Part shown: positions 5,330-11,706 of the stretch, piece after piece | Layout: each line of letters opens with the position of its first letter | Position numbering within the stretch: position 1 is the stretch's first letter | Origin: Dehalococcoidia bacterium | GTDB taxonomy: Bacteria > Chloroflexota > Dehalococcoidia > GIF9 > AB-539-J10 | NCBI GenBank assembly: GCA_030606765.1 | Contig: JAUWFX010000042.1 | Coordinates: 1 to 11,706, forward strand | Direction: 5' to 3' | Length of the DNA stretch: 11,706 nucleotides | Program-made: the position numbers and the translations under genes | The notes under the pieces: generated by a model | What the model was told of the DNA's origin: nothing | What the model saw: the letters and a program-made list of their open reading frames with translations, nothing else | Database searches by the model: none

Positions 5330-7219
5330 GTGAAGAACAGAAAGATGCTCCCATCATCGCTACTGTCTGTCGCTCTCGTCTTCAGCCTGATTCTTGCGGC
5401 GTCGATAGTGGGAGCTTCAGCAACCATGCCTGTGCCAGATGACCATGTTATTAGTCACCTGGGGGTAGATAACTTCAGCTCTGCTTCAGCAGCAGCCGTG
5501 AATATGCCTGAAGGGCAGGTAACACCCATGGTCGCCGCAGGTTGGGGTCACACGGTGGGACTTAAAGACGACGGTACCGCGTTTGCCGTGGGAGACAACC
5601 GCTACGGACAGTGCGATATCGGTGGCTGGACGGATATCACCCAGATCGCCGCAGGCAGCCATCACACAGTGGGGTTGCAGGCTGACGGTACGGTGGTCGC
5701 TGTGGGATGGAACCACCAGGGGCAGTGCAGGGTCGGCGGCTGGACGGACATCGTCTGGGTCGCCGCAGGCGTGTACCACACTGTGGGGATTAGGTTCGAC
5801 GGCACCGTGGTCGCCGTAGGGGCAAACGCCTATGGGCAGTGTAATGTCGGCGACTGGACGGACATCACCCAGGTTGCTGCAACCTACGATCACACGGTGG
5901 GGCTTAAGTCCAACGGCACCGTAGTCGCTGTGGGGGACAACCATTACGGGCAGTACGATGTCGGCGGCTGGACGGATATCATCTGGGTCGCCGCAGGCAA
6001 CCATCACACGGTGGGGATTAAGTCCGACGGCACCGTGGTCGCCGTGGGAGACAATAACTACGGGCAGTGCAATGTCGGCGGCTGGACGGACATCGTCCAG
6101 ATCGCTGCAGGCAGTCATCACACGGTGGGGCTTAAGTCCGATGGGACGATGGTCACCGTGGGAGACAATAACTACGGGCAGTGCAATGTCGGCGGCTGGA
6201 CGGACATAATCCGGGTCGCCGCAGGCGTGTATCAAACGGTGGGGCTTAAGTCCGACGGCACGGTGGTCGCCGTGGGAGCGAACAATTACGGGCAGTGCAA
6301 TGTCACCGACTGGACGGACATCACCAAGGTCGCCGCAGGCTACGGTCACACAGTGGGGCTTAAGCCCGACGCAACGGTGGTCGCCATGGGAGATAACCGC
6401 TACGGGCAGTGCAACGTTGATGGATGGACGGACATCACCCAAGTCGCCGCAAACGGCTATCAAACGGTGGGCCTTAAGTCCGACAGAACCGTAGTCGCCG
6501 TGGGATTGAACAACTACGGGCAGTGCAATGTTGACGAATGGACCGACATTACCCAGATCGCCGCAAGCGGCTGGCATACGATAGGGATCAAGACCGACGG
6601 CACCGTGGTCGCCGTGGGATACAACGACGAGCGGTGCGATGTCGGCGGCTGGACCGACATCATCCGGGTCGCCGCAGGTCGGTACCACACAGTGGGTCTT
6701 AAGTCCGACGGCAGCGTGGTCGCCGTAGGATACAACGCCTCCGGGCGGTGCAATGTCGGCGGCTGGACGGGCATAATCCAGGTCGCCGCAGGCTTGTATC
6801 ATACGGTAGGGGTTAAGGCCAATGGCACCGTGACCGCCGTGGGAGACAACGCCTCCGGCCAGTGCAACGTCGGCGGCTGGACGGACATCATTCAGGTCGC
6901 CGCCGGCACCTATCATACGGTGGGGCTTAAGTCGGACGGCAATGTGGTCGCCGTGGGGGACAACGCCTCCGGGCAGTGCAATGTCGGCGGCTGGACGGGT
7001 ATCGTCCAAGTCGCCGCCGGCACCTATCATACGGTGGGGCTCAAGTCCGATGATACCGTGGTCGCCGTGGGCTTGGAGACTGAGCTTGCCAAATGGAACC
7101 TGTGGGTTGCCGACTTTGAGGAGGTCCCGCCAGTCAACTGGCCGCTAGTTGGCGGGATTATGGGAGCGGCAGTAGCGGGACTGGCGATTCTCCTCGTGCG
7201 TAGAAAGAGAGCTGCCTAG
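5330..7219 (+). CDS. Secreted, membrane-anchored RCC1-like beta-propeller repeat protein
   Basis: A 629-residue protein starting at GTG 5330, chosen because GAGGAG lies 9 bp upstream; ATG 5345 is the alternative. It has a signal peptide (KNRK, then a hydrophobic stretch about 11-29, cleavage likely after the ASA at 29-31) and a Ser/Ala-rich linker to residue 67. Thirteen full tandem units follow (68-560) plus a 21-residue partial one (561-581). Each unit is about 38 residues: VAAGxxHTVGLKSDGTVVAVGDNxYGQCNVGGWTDIxQ. This is the RCC1/BNR-type blade motif in its prokaryotic form, with a Cys at the same place in every full unit except repeat 4 (Tyr). The C-terminus NWPLVGGIMGAAVAGLAILL plus VRRKRAA is a membrane anchor with positive stop-transfer tail, so the propeller faces outside. 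Such repeats are usually binding surfaces; no enzyme motif is seen. Confidence 0.9.
   Translation: MKNRKMLPSSLLSVALVFSLILAASIVGASATMPVPDDHVISHLGVDNFSSASAAAVNMPEGQVTPMVAAGWGHTVGLKDDGTAFAVGDNRYGQCDIGGWTDITQIAAGSHHTVGLQADGTVVAVGWNHQGQCRVGGWTDIVWVAAGVYHTVGIRFDGTVVAVGANAYGQCNVGDWTDITQVAATYDHTVGLKSNGTVVAVGDNHYGQYDVGGWTDIIWVAAGNHHTVGIKSDGTVVAVGDNNYGQCNVGGWTDIVQIAAGSHHTVGLKSDGTMVTVGDNNYGQCNVGGWTDIIRVAAGVYQTVGLKSDGTVVAVGANNYGQCNVTDWTDITKVAAGYGHTVGLKPDATVVAMGDNRYGQCNVDGWTDITQVAANGYQTVGLKSDRTVVAVGLNNYGQCNVDEWTDITQIAASGWHTIGIKTDGTVVAVGYNDERCDVGGWTDIIRVAAGRYHTVGLKSDGSVVAVGYNASGRCNVGGWTGIIQVAAGLYHTVGVKANGTVTAVGDNASGQCNVGGWTDIIQVAAGTYHTVGLKSDGNVVAVGDNASGQCNVGGWTGIVQVAAGTYHTVGLKSDDTVVAVGLETELAKWNLWVADFEEVPPVNWPLVGGIMGAAVAGLAILLVRRKRAA
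5531..7072 (+). repeat. 14 tandem 114-bp repeats (13 full, 1 partial)
   Basis: The repeat period is 114 bp (38 codons), except unit 10, which is one codon shorter (YNDERC for YNxYGQC). Some neighbours are almost identical in DNA: 6044-6093 and 6158-6207 (units 5 and 6) share 50 identical bases, and units 13 and 14 share about 30 at their starts. Others differ at many silent sites. The pattern fits repeated rounds of local duplication or gene conversion. The array is clearly richer in GC than the flanking spacers. Confidence 0.9.
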
Positions 7220-7587
7220 ACCTCGGGACTTTTGTAGTTTCCCAATTTATCGGGCACACCCTATCGTTGAGAGCCCGCCTCTTCTTGTCACTGCGAGCAC
7301 CGAGAAGTCGGGGTATGGTCTGGAAAGATTCCAAAGCTGATTATTTCGACCTCGAAGCTAAGATTTTTTTATGCTATTTGCTTTTCGTTTGAATATTCCC
7401 TTATACATTCATATTTTCTCGCTATTTTACAGTAAGATTAGCCTTCCAGTTAACATCAACTTAACATTTCAGTGATAGAATAGGGACATGTCTAAAGAAG
7501 GCTACTTTGATAAAGCGGACTAAACACAATACCCACAAGGGGCAAAATATCATGAAATAAACCATGATTATACTTAACCAAGAAACC
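7220..7587. other. Non-coding spacer after the RCC1-repeat gene
   Basis: No credible gene is seen. The first 120 bp are GC-balanced and hold a possible stem CGGGC/GCCCG (about 7249-7276) and a string from about 7289 (GTCACTGCGAGCACCGAG) that looks like a decayed copy of the 'GTCATTGCGAGC' family of intergenic repeats. From about 7360 the DNA becomes strongly AT-rich up to the lipoprotein gene. A minus-strand frame of 69 codons in this stretch has no ribosome-binding site and is not believed. Confidence 0.5.
7345..7370 (+). terminator. Weak candidate terminator of the RCC1-repeat gene
   Basis: A short stem TTCG/CGAA (loop ACCT, 7345-7356) is followed by seven Ts at 7364-7370. The stem is only 4 bp and lies 7 bp from the T-run, so this is tentative. 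Confidence 0.3.
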
Positions 7588-7616
7588 TTGACAGTACAGG
7601 GGTTTGGTAATAGAAT
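7588..7616 (+). promoter_or_regulatory. Strong sigma70 promoter of the lipoprotein gene
   Basis: TTGACA (7588-7593), a 17-bp spacer, then TAGAAT (7611-7616): 11 of 12 consensus positions at the ideal spacing. Transcription should start near 7623, giving an unusually long leader of about 128 nt before the lipoprotein start. Confidence 0.8.
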
Positions 7617-7651
7617 AAAATGGGGTATTACTACAACGATAGTATTAACCA

Positions 7652-7726
7652 AGCTTTCCAAAATATTCAAAAGGAGGTGAATGGGTATTAGAATATTGAT
7701 AGGATTAATTAAGATTTTAGAAAGCT
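7652..7726 (+). promoter_or_regulatory. Long-range stem enclosing a leader ORF
   Basis: AGCTTTCCAAAAT (7652-7664) can pair with ATTTTAGAAAGCT (7714-7726), 12 of 13 positions. It loops out 49 nt holding the first ribosome-binding site and most of the 15-codon leader ORF. The 3' arm ends at that ORF's stop codon and 13 nt before the second ribosome-binding site. Ribosomes reading the leader ORF would open the stem, so it could couple leader translation to the main gene. This is a structural inference from the bases only. Confidence 0.4.
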
Positions 7727-7728
7727 AA
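7681..7728 (+). CDS. Possible 15-residue leader peptide
   Basis: ATG directly after AAGGAGGTGA opens the frame MGIRILIGLIKILES, ending TAA at 7726-7728. It has five Ile and three Leu in 15 residues. The ribosome-binding site is as strong as that of the real gene downstream, though a little close to the ATG. It may be a regulatory leader peptide, or simply a by-product of the duplicated ribosome-binding site. A role in amino-acid attenuation is not supported by the downstream gene. Confidence 0.3.
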   Translation: MGIRILIGLIKILES

Positions 7729-7738
7729 ATTATTTCAA

Positions 7739-7747
7739 AAGGAGGTG
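7739..7747 (+). promoter_or_regulatory. Ribosome-binding site deciding the lipoprotein start
   Basis: AAGGAGGTG fully matches the 16S 3' end. An in-frame GTG at 7745 lies inside it and cannot be its start; GTG at 7751, 5 bases after GGAGG, is the proper one. Confidence 0.75.
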
Positions 7748-7750
7748 AAC

Positions 7751-8722
7751 GTGAAGAAGAAAATTTTCTCTATTTGGTCGGTTTTATTAGTTTTAGTTGT
7801 TTCACTTGCGGTTTTGGTCCCGGGCTGTACACCAACAACAGGCACTATTGAGGTCGATGCTACCCTTGATGGTTCTCCCTGGACAGGAGCAGTAAACTAT
7901 ACGTTAACCGGACCCGGAGCAACAGCACCCACTATCATTGACGGTGATACTGTTCCTGACAGCTTTACCGGGGATCCCGGTAGCTGGACCTGTGCCTACG
8001 TCGCTGGCGGTCCTGGGACATTTGTTGATATCACACCCTCGCCAACTCAGAGTGTGACCGCGGGCGGCGCAATCAACTTTACTTTAAACTTCGTGACACC
8101 AGTGGCGCCGACGCTGGTGGACGCGTATGTGACATTCGATTCCTGGAGCATAAACGGCACACCTATTCCAACACCACCTCCCGGTATCACTGTGTGGGTA
8201 AGTCCGGGCACAATCATTGATGCCACTTACAAAGAGCATGTGTCCGGGGAGGAGGAAGGAGCAGTGGTAACAGTGCACCAGACGTCCTGGCTGACGATTC
8301 ACAACACCGGTGCCGAGGGATCAGGAGAGGGGGAGTCGATGTGGCTCCATTGTGTTAACGGCGATGGTGCGGTGACGATGGATCCTCCTGCTGAAAGCAG
8401 TGCGAACCAGCAGTGTACCGTGGAGGGGAATCCTGTCGAACCTTGCGACGAGATTGAGCTGAAAGTCTGCATACCCGTGAACCTGGATATGGAAATTGAC
8501 TGGGAGCTGAAGATATGCACTGACTACACAAAGACAATCAACTGGATAGGTTACCCGTCTCCAACTGATATTCTATTCGACGTTACGGTTGTAGTACCCT
8601 TCCATACCGTCACACTGGTTTCCTGGGCTTGCGTCGAAGTGGGAGAAGGGTTTGAAGACACAAACCCGGACAACGACTGCTGCGATCCGTCCCCTATGAT
8701 AACCATCGGATTCCTGCCATAA
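7751..8722 (+). CDS. Cysteine-rich secreted putative lipoprotein, function unknown
   Basis: A 323-residue protein from GTG 7751. The N-terminus MKKKIFSIWSVLLVLVVSLA and then VLVPGC is a lipoprotein-type signal: three Lys, a hydrophobic core and Cys26 after VPG. The lipobox is imperfect (Pro at -2), so plain secretion is possible. Residues 28-116 (TGTIEVDATLDGSPWTGAVNYT... to FTLNFVTP) read like a small beta-sandwich of the SpaA/Cna-B kind. A Pro-rich joint (NGTPIPTPPPG, 135-145) leads to a C-terminal, mostly beta domain with nine more Cys in the mature part overall (81, 201, 222, 232, 240, 256, 294, 310, 311), suggesting disulfides or metal binding. No enzyme motif is recognised. It has its own strong promoter and complex leader, so expression is probably high and controlled. 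Confidence 0.75.
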   Translation: MKKKIFSIWSVLLVLVVSLAVLVPGCTPTTGTIEVDATLDGSPWTGAVNYTLTGPGATAPTIIDGDTVPDSFTGDPGSWTCAYVAGGPGTFVDITPSPTQSVTAGGAINFTLNFVTPVAPTLVDAYVTFDSWSINGTPIPTPPPGITVWVSPGTIIDATYKEHVSGEEEGAVVTVHQTSWLTIHNTGAEGSGEGESMWLHCVNGDGAVTMDPPAESSANQQCTVEGNPVEPCDEIELKVCIPVNLDMEIDWELKICTDYTKTINWIGYPSPTDILFDVTVVVPFHTVTLVSWACVEVGEGFEDTNPDNDCCDPSPMITIGFLP

Positions 8723-8780
8723 CTGTGAAATACTAACTTGATTCAGGTTGTTTGGGGGGTGGCGTAATAGTGGCAAAAAG

Positions 8781-8812
8781 ATAGGGTCGAGGAGTCGACT
8801 CCTCGACCCTAT
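8781..8812. terminator. Perfect 32-bp palindrome, likely (bidirectional) terminator
   Basis: Sixteen-base arms (ATAGGGTCGAGGAGTC and its exact complement) meet without spacer at GTCGAC. In RNA this forms a 14-bp stem with a TCGA loop. It lies 58 bp after the lipoprotein stop. On the plus strand the tail is TCTATTC; on the minus strand it is CTTTTT, so the better terminator faces leftward. It may also be a mobile palindromic repeat. Confidence 0.65.
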
Positions 8813-8823
8813 TCTATTCAAAG

Positions 8824-8851
8824 GTAAGGCGGTGACGAACTCCGCCCTTAC
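8824..8851. repeat. Bulged inverted repeat
   Basis: GTAAGGCGG (8824-8832) and CCGCCCTTAC (8842-8851) pair with a single-base bulge around the loop TGACGAACT. It stands between the 32-bp palindrome and the 67-bp inverted-repeat element, so three separate palindromic units are crowded into about 165 bp. Confidence 0.5.
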
Positions 8852-8879
8852 ACTTTGTTACCTCGCAATGGCAAGCGCG

Positions 8880-8946
8880 ATGTCATTCCGAGCGAAGCGA
8901 AGAACCCAACTTCATCCAAATTCATTTGGCCACCTCAGAATGACAT
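8880..8946. repeat. 67-bp inverted-repeat element (REP/MITE-like)
   Basis: The ends ATGTCATTCCGAG (8880-8892) and CTCAGAATGACAT (8934-8946) are complementary at 12 of 13 positions. The start continues CGAAGCGAAGAACCC, matching the widespread environmental repeat type 'TGTCATTC(T/C)GAGCGAAGCGAAGAAT'. The inside is not coding. It is likely a small non-autonomous palindromic element. Confidence 0.7.
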
Positions 8947-8969
8947 TTCTGGACGCTCTCATTTGACAT

Positions 8970-8998
8970 TTGTGATTTGACTGGCGCAGCGGTATAAT
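8970..8998 (+). promoter_or_regulatory. Putative pdxS promoter giving a near-leaderless mRNA
   Basis: TATAAT (8993-8998) is perfect, with TTGTGA (8970-8975) 17 bp upstream. The start codon at 9007 is only 8 bases beyond the -10 box, so transcription should begin at or within a few bases of the ATG. Two better -35-like strings, TTGACA (8963) and TTGACT (8977), are wrongly spaced. Confidence 0.5.
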
Positions 8999-9006
8999 GG
9001 AAATTG

Positions 9007-9888
9007 ATGGAAAAGGGTACCTGGAAAGTTAAGACGGGACTGGCACAGACGCTGCAGGGCGGGGTGATTATGGATGTGGTCACCCCGGAGCAGGCTAAAA
9101 TTGCCGAGGAAGCCGGTGCCTGCGCTGTTATGGCACTGGAACGGGTGCCGGCAGATATCCGCGCCGACGGCGGAGTAGCTCGCATGGCCGACCCCACCAT
9201 AATTACAGCCATAAAGGGAATGGTGAGCATCCCCGTAATGGCCAAATGCCGCATCGGTCATTTTGTTGAGGCTCAGGTGCTGCAAGCATTGGGCGTTGAT
9301 TTTATCGATGAGTCCGAAGTGCTTACTCCCGCCGATGAAAGCCATCATGTTTGGAAACATGATTTTAAGGTTCCTTTTGTCTGCGGCTGCCTGGACTTAG
9401 GCGAGGCATTGCGTCGTATTGCCGAAGGGGCGGCGATGATTCGCACTAAGGGCGAGGCTGGGACAGGCAACATCGTTGAGGCTGTGAGGCATATGCGGGC
9501 AGTCCAGGATGGGATTCGCAGACTGCATGCTCTACCCGAGGAAGAATTAGTAGCTGAGGCGAAAGCCCTAGGTGCTCCTCTGGAGTTAGTAATGGAGGTG
9601 CATAAAACAGGGAAGTTACCCGTTGTGAACTTTGCCGCCGGCGGTGTGGCGACGCCTGCCGATGCCGCTTTGATGATGCAACTGGGGGCCGAGGGAGTAT
9701 TTGTGGGCTCGGGTATTTTTAAGTCCAGCGACCCCGCAACCAGAGCGCAGGCCATCGTTAAAGCTACCACCCACTACCAGGACCCTGCTATCGTTGCTGA
9801 AGTATCCAAAGGTTTGGGAACCGCCATGCCCGGCCTGGACATAAAAGCTATACCACAACAAGAATTGTTGTCCCCCCGGGGTTGGTAA
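9007..9888 (+). CDS. pdxS: Pyridoxal 5'-phosphate synthase subunit PdxS
   Basis: Synthase subunit of the DXP-independent vitamin B6 route. It joins ribose 5-phosphate, glyceraldehyde 3-phosphate and ammonia (from the PdxT glutaminase) into PLP, as a dodecamer in the cytosol. The 293-residue length is normal. Key residues are all present: Asp23 in IMDVV, Lys80 in [15 protein letters not shown] (Schiff-base lysine, Lys81 in Bacillus), Lys148 in [11 protein letters not shown] (second lysine), and the phosphate site [16 protein letters not shown] with [11 protein letters not shown] (208-239). ATG at 9007 is preferred over TTG at 9004. The next gene begins 23 bp after the stop, so the three genes from here appear to be one operon. 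pdxT, the usual neighbour, is not here. Confidence 0.98.
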   Translation: MEKGTWKVKTGLAQTLQGGVIMDVVTPEQAKIAEEAGACAVMALERVPADIRADGGVARMADPTIITAIKGMVSIPVMAKCRIGHFVEAQVLQALGVDFIDESEVLTPADESHHVWKHDFKVPFVCGCLDLGEALRRIAEGAAMIRTKGEAGTGNIVEAVRHMRAVQDGIRRLHALPEEELVAEAKALGAPLELVMEVHKTGKLPVVNFAAGGVATPADAALMMQLGAEGVFVGSGIFKSSDPATRAQAIVKATTHYQDPAIVAEVSKGLGTAMPGLDIKAIPQQELLSPRGW

Positions 9889-9911
9889 GGTGAAGACAGG
9901 TATTTCACAGA

Positions 9912-11315
9912 ATGCGAAGGGTAGTTACTGACGATTTAGACACACTGCTTGATATCTTGCCACTCCATATCCGTGAGCCACTCTACCAGCAGCCCGACCA
10001 TAGTGAGTTGTTGGAGGCAATCTTAGATTTAGGGCGTCTCCCCGAAGCCCGTTTCCTCCATAGAGAATTAGTCCTCAATTCTGAAGAGGTGAGCCAGGTT
10101 GATGTTGATTATGTAGTATCACGCATCGGCGAGTTCAGCGGGGATAACCGCGCCGGCATCAACCACACCCTACACCGCATCTCAGCCATACGCAATAGAC
10201 ATGGCTACATAATCGGCTTGACCTGCCGTGTGGGCAGAGCTGTGTTCGGCACCGTAAGGATGATTCAAGACCTTATTGAATCAGGCAACAACGTTCTGCT
10301 TCTAGGACGGCCCGGTATAGGTAAAACCACTATGTTGCGGGAAGTGGCTAGAGTGCTGGCTGATGACTTCAAAAAACGCGTTATCGTAATTGACACCTCT
10401 AATGAAATTGCCGGGGATGGAGACATCCCTCATCCCGCTATCGGGCATGCCCGGCGAATGCAAGTAGCCGCTCCCGCCGAGCAACATGCGGTAATGATTG
10501 AAGCAGTGGAAAATCACATGCCTGAGGTCATTATTATCGACGAAATAGGCACTGAACTCGAAGCCCAGGCGGCGCGTACTATCGCTGAACGCGGAGTGCA
10601 ATTGGTGGGCACGGCACATGGAAACACTCTGGAAAACTTGATAATGAATCCTACCTTGTCTGACCTCATCGGCGGCATCCAGACGGTTACCCTGGGAGAT
10701 GAAGAAGCCAGGCGACGGCACACACAAAAATCTATCCTGGAGCGTAAGGCTCCGCCCACCTTTGATACAGTGGTGGAAATTGTAGATTATTACAAGGTAA
10801 CCGTACATCCTGTCGTGACCGAGGCTGTTGATGCTCTCTTACATGGGCGACCCCCCAAGGCCGAAGTGCGCTGGATGGATGAAGATGGCGAGGTAAAAAT
10901 GGAGGCGATAACATCCCCTCTTATATGGGAGAGCAAGGAAGAGCAGCAGCCGGAAAAAACGCTGCGATTCTACCTCTTCGGCGCTAACCGGTCTCGATTG
11001 GAACAAATTGCCAGGGAAGGGCGAAAGGAGCTGAAACTTGCCTCCGACCTTAAGCAAGCTGACATTTTACTCACTACACGAAGTTATTACCGCCGCAAGC
11101 CACAAAAGATACGGGATGCCGAAGCGCTGGGTATTCCGATTTATGTCCTTAAGAGCAACAATGCCGCTCAAATGAAGCAATGCCAGGACGCCCTCTATCC
11201 CCGTGACACTCAATATACGTATGTTCACCATCTACAGCGTCTCTTAGCTGGACGCCGCGGTTTCAACTCTGGTAACCGGAGCCTGGAACCTGGCGGCAAA
11301 AGGAAGTCGAGGTAA
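9912..11315 (+). CDS. Ycf45/SpoIIIAA-like AAA+ ATPase, putative nucleic-acid binding
   Basis: A 467-residue cytosolic ATPase. The AAA+ core has Walker A GRPGIGKTT (132-140), Walker B EVIIIDEIG (205-213) and the RGVQLVGTAHGNTLENLI stretch (227-244) shared with SpoIIIAA and the chloroplast/cyanobacterial Ycf45 family. The N-terminal 110 residues include the typical 'DDLDTLLDILP' opening and a NRAGINHTLHRISAIRNR stretch. The C-terminal part after residue 350 (LRFYLFGANRSRLEQIA, then ADILLTTRSYYRRKPQKI) is the Ycf45 tail, often annotated with an R3H single-stranded nucleic-acid-binding domain; I do not clearly see the R-xxx-H core. The cellular role of this family is not established. It sits 23 bp after pdxS and 3 bp before tmk. 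Confidence 0.9.
   Translation: MRRVVTDDLDTLLDILPLHIREPLYQQPDHSELLEAILDLGRLPEARFLHRELVLNSEEVSQVDVDYVVSRIGEFSGDNRAGINHTLHRISAIRNRHGYIIGLTCRVGRAVFGTVRMIQDLIESGNNVLLLGRPGIGKTTMLREVARVLADDFKKRVIVIDTSNEIAGDGDIPHPAIGHARRMQVAAPAEQHAVMIEAVENHMPEVIIIDEIGTELEAQAARTIAERGVQLVGTAHGNTLENLIMNPTLSDLIGGIQTVTLGDEEARRRHTQKSILERKAPPTFDTVVEIVDYYKVTVHPVVTEAVDALLHGRPPKAEVRWMDEDGEVKMEAITSPLIWESKEEQQPEKTLRFYLFGANRSRLEQIAREGRKELKLASDLKQADILLTTRSYYRRKPQKIRDAEALGIPIYVLKSNNAAQMKQCQDALYPRDTQYTYVHHLQRLLAGRRGFNSGNRSLEPGGKRKSR
11309..11313 (+). promoter_or_regulatory. Ribosome-binding site for the TTG start of tmk
   Basis: GAGGT overlaps the end of the ATPase gene and lies 5 bases before TTG at 11319. It supports coupling and the choice of a non-ATG start. 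Confidence 0.6.
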
Positions 11316-11318
11316 CCT

Positions 11319-11706
11319 TTGGGACTGTTCATCACCTTTGAGGGTGGCGAAGGCTGCGGCAAAAGCACCCAATCCAGGCTCTTGTTGAAGAAGCTTGAGC
11401 AGCGAAATATCCCTGTGGTATTAACCCATGAGCCTGGAGGCACAGCTCTGGGTAACGAATTAAGAAAAGCGCTTAAGAGGCGAAGGGGCTCTTCTATTTC
11501 GCCCCAGGCTGAGCTGTTTCTCGTGGCTGCTTCCCGTGCCCAATTGGTGGCTGAGCTAATTCGCCCTGCTTTAGAAGAAGGCAAGGTAGTCATCTGCGAC
11601 CGCTTCACTCACTCCACCATGGTCTATCAAGGCTATGGGCGGGGACTTGATTTTACTGCCATACAGATGGTCAATAATATGGCAACAGGGAATCTCAATC
11701 CAGACC
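11319..11706 (+). CDS. tmk: Thymidylate kinase, N-terminal part (runs off the window)
   Basis: Phosphorylates dTMP to dTDP with ATP for DNA synthesis. The first 129 residues are present. The P-loop is FEGGEGCGKST (7-17), followed by THEPGGT (36-42), then the DR(F/Y) motif ICDRF (92-96) and STMVYQGYGRG (99-109), the TMP-binding and catalytic region; the fragment stops at NLNPD just before the 'LTLLLD' strand. Family members usually read TREPGGT, so His37 replaces the common Arg. The start is TTG, since no ATG or GTG lies before the P-loop strand in frame after the upstream stop. It begins 3 bp after the ATPase gene and so is the third gene of the pdxS operon. Confidence 0.95.
   Translation, partial: MGLFITFEGGEGCGKSTQSRLLLKKLEQRNIPVVLTHEPGGTALGNELRKALKRRRGSSISPQAELFLVAASRAQLVAELIRPALEEGKVVICDRFTHSTMVYQGYGRGLDFTAIQMVNNMATGNLNPD

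Larger units (their letters stand above)
7620..7749 (+). repeat. Degenerate tandem duplication forming the lipoprotein leader
   Basis: Copy 1 (about 7620-7681) and copy 2 (about 7681-7749) both begin ATGGG(G)TATTA, have GATAG-ATTAA about 18 bases on, and end with the 16-bp identical string TTCAAAAGGAGGTGAA (7666-7681 and 7734-7749). The middle has diverged and differs by several bases in length. The copy ends are the only two strong ribosome-binding sites in the leader. Confidence 0.7.

Noticed and set aside
5486..7030. A 514-codon open frame on the minus strand opposite the RCC1-repeat gene
   Set aside because: It arises because a 114-bp repeat without stops in one antisense frame stays open through the entire array. 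It has no signal, ribosome-binding site or known domain, and its residues just mirror the repeat.
7450..7481. TTAACA (7450 and 7461) with TAGAAT (7476) as an upstream promoter
   Set aside because: Spacers of 20 and 9 bp are outside the workable range, and the promoter at 7588-7616 is much better.
7461..7670. A 69-codon minus-strand frame rich in hydrophobic residues in the AT-rich spacer
   Set aside because: No ribosome-binding site before its start, and it runs through the promoter and leader of the plus-strand lipoprotein gene. AT-rich DNA easily yields Ile/Leu/Phe-rich frames.
7620..7691. A 23-codon frame starting ATGGGGTATTAC in leader copy 1
   Set aside because: Its ATG lies at or before the predicted transcription start and has no ribosome-binding site; it runs through the first strong site in another frame.

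Overview
The window looks like a chromosomal segment of an uncultured, probably Dehalococcoidia-like member of the Chloroflexota. This is an inference from four things: the mix of genes (a PdxS, a Ycf45/SpoIIIAA-like ATPase and a thymidylate kinase in tandem), secreted proteins ending in an 'NWPLVGG' membrane anchor, short palindromic intergenic repeats, and sigma70-type promoters. No rRNA, tRNA, transposase, integrase or CRISPR array was found, so the taxonomy is not proven. The first four genes lie on the minus strand and everything from about 2.5 kb onward is on the plus strand.

Positions 1-2372 (minus strand) hold an AbrB-family regulator followed by a MacA/MacB-type exporter operon in the order membrane-fusion protein, ATPase, permease. 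The permease is cut off by the window edge. The order matches yknXYZ of Bacillus. The regulator gene has a perfect consensus promoter overlapped and followed by two inverted repeats, which look like an autoregulatory operator. The exporter has its own TATAAT box.

Positions 2399-5145 begin with a composite of palindromic REP-like sequence. A plus-strand group follows: rsmG (16S rRNA G527 methyltransferase), a translationally coupled 61-residue coiled-coil protein, an alpha/alpha-toroid (prenyltransferase/squalene-cyclase-like) protein, and a class I SAM methyltransferase. The last two look like a small pathway of unknown substrate.

Positions 5210-8722 carry two exported proteins. One is a membrane-anchored protein made almost entirely of 14 tandem 38-residue RCC1-like repeats. 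The other is a cysteine-rich putative lipoprotein. The lipoprotein is preceded by a strong promoter and an unusual leader: a degenerate tandem duplication with two ribosome-binding sites, a possible 15-codon leader peptide and a long-range stem. This leader is the most unexplained structure in the window.

Positions 8723-9006 are a repeat-rich spacer with a perfect 32-bp palindrome, a bulged hairpin and a 67-bp inverted-repeat element. A housekeeping operon then runs off the right edge: pdxS (PLP synthase), a Ycf45/SpoIIIAA-like AAA+ ATPase, and tmk (partial, TTG start). No pdxT lies next to pdxS. I saw no clearly new multi-gene defence or mobile system. The best candidates for new biology are regulatory (the lipoprotein leader and the AbrB operator) and the RCC1-repeat surface protein.
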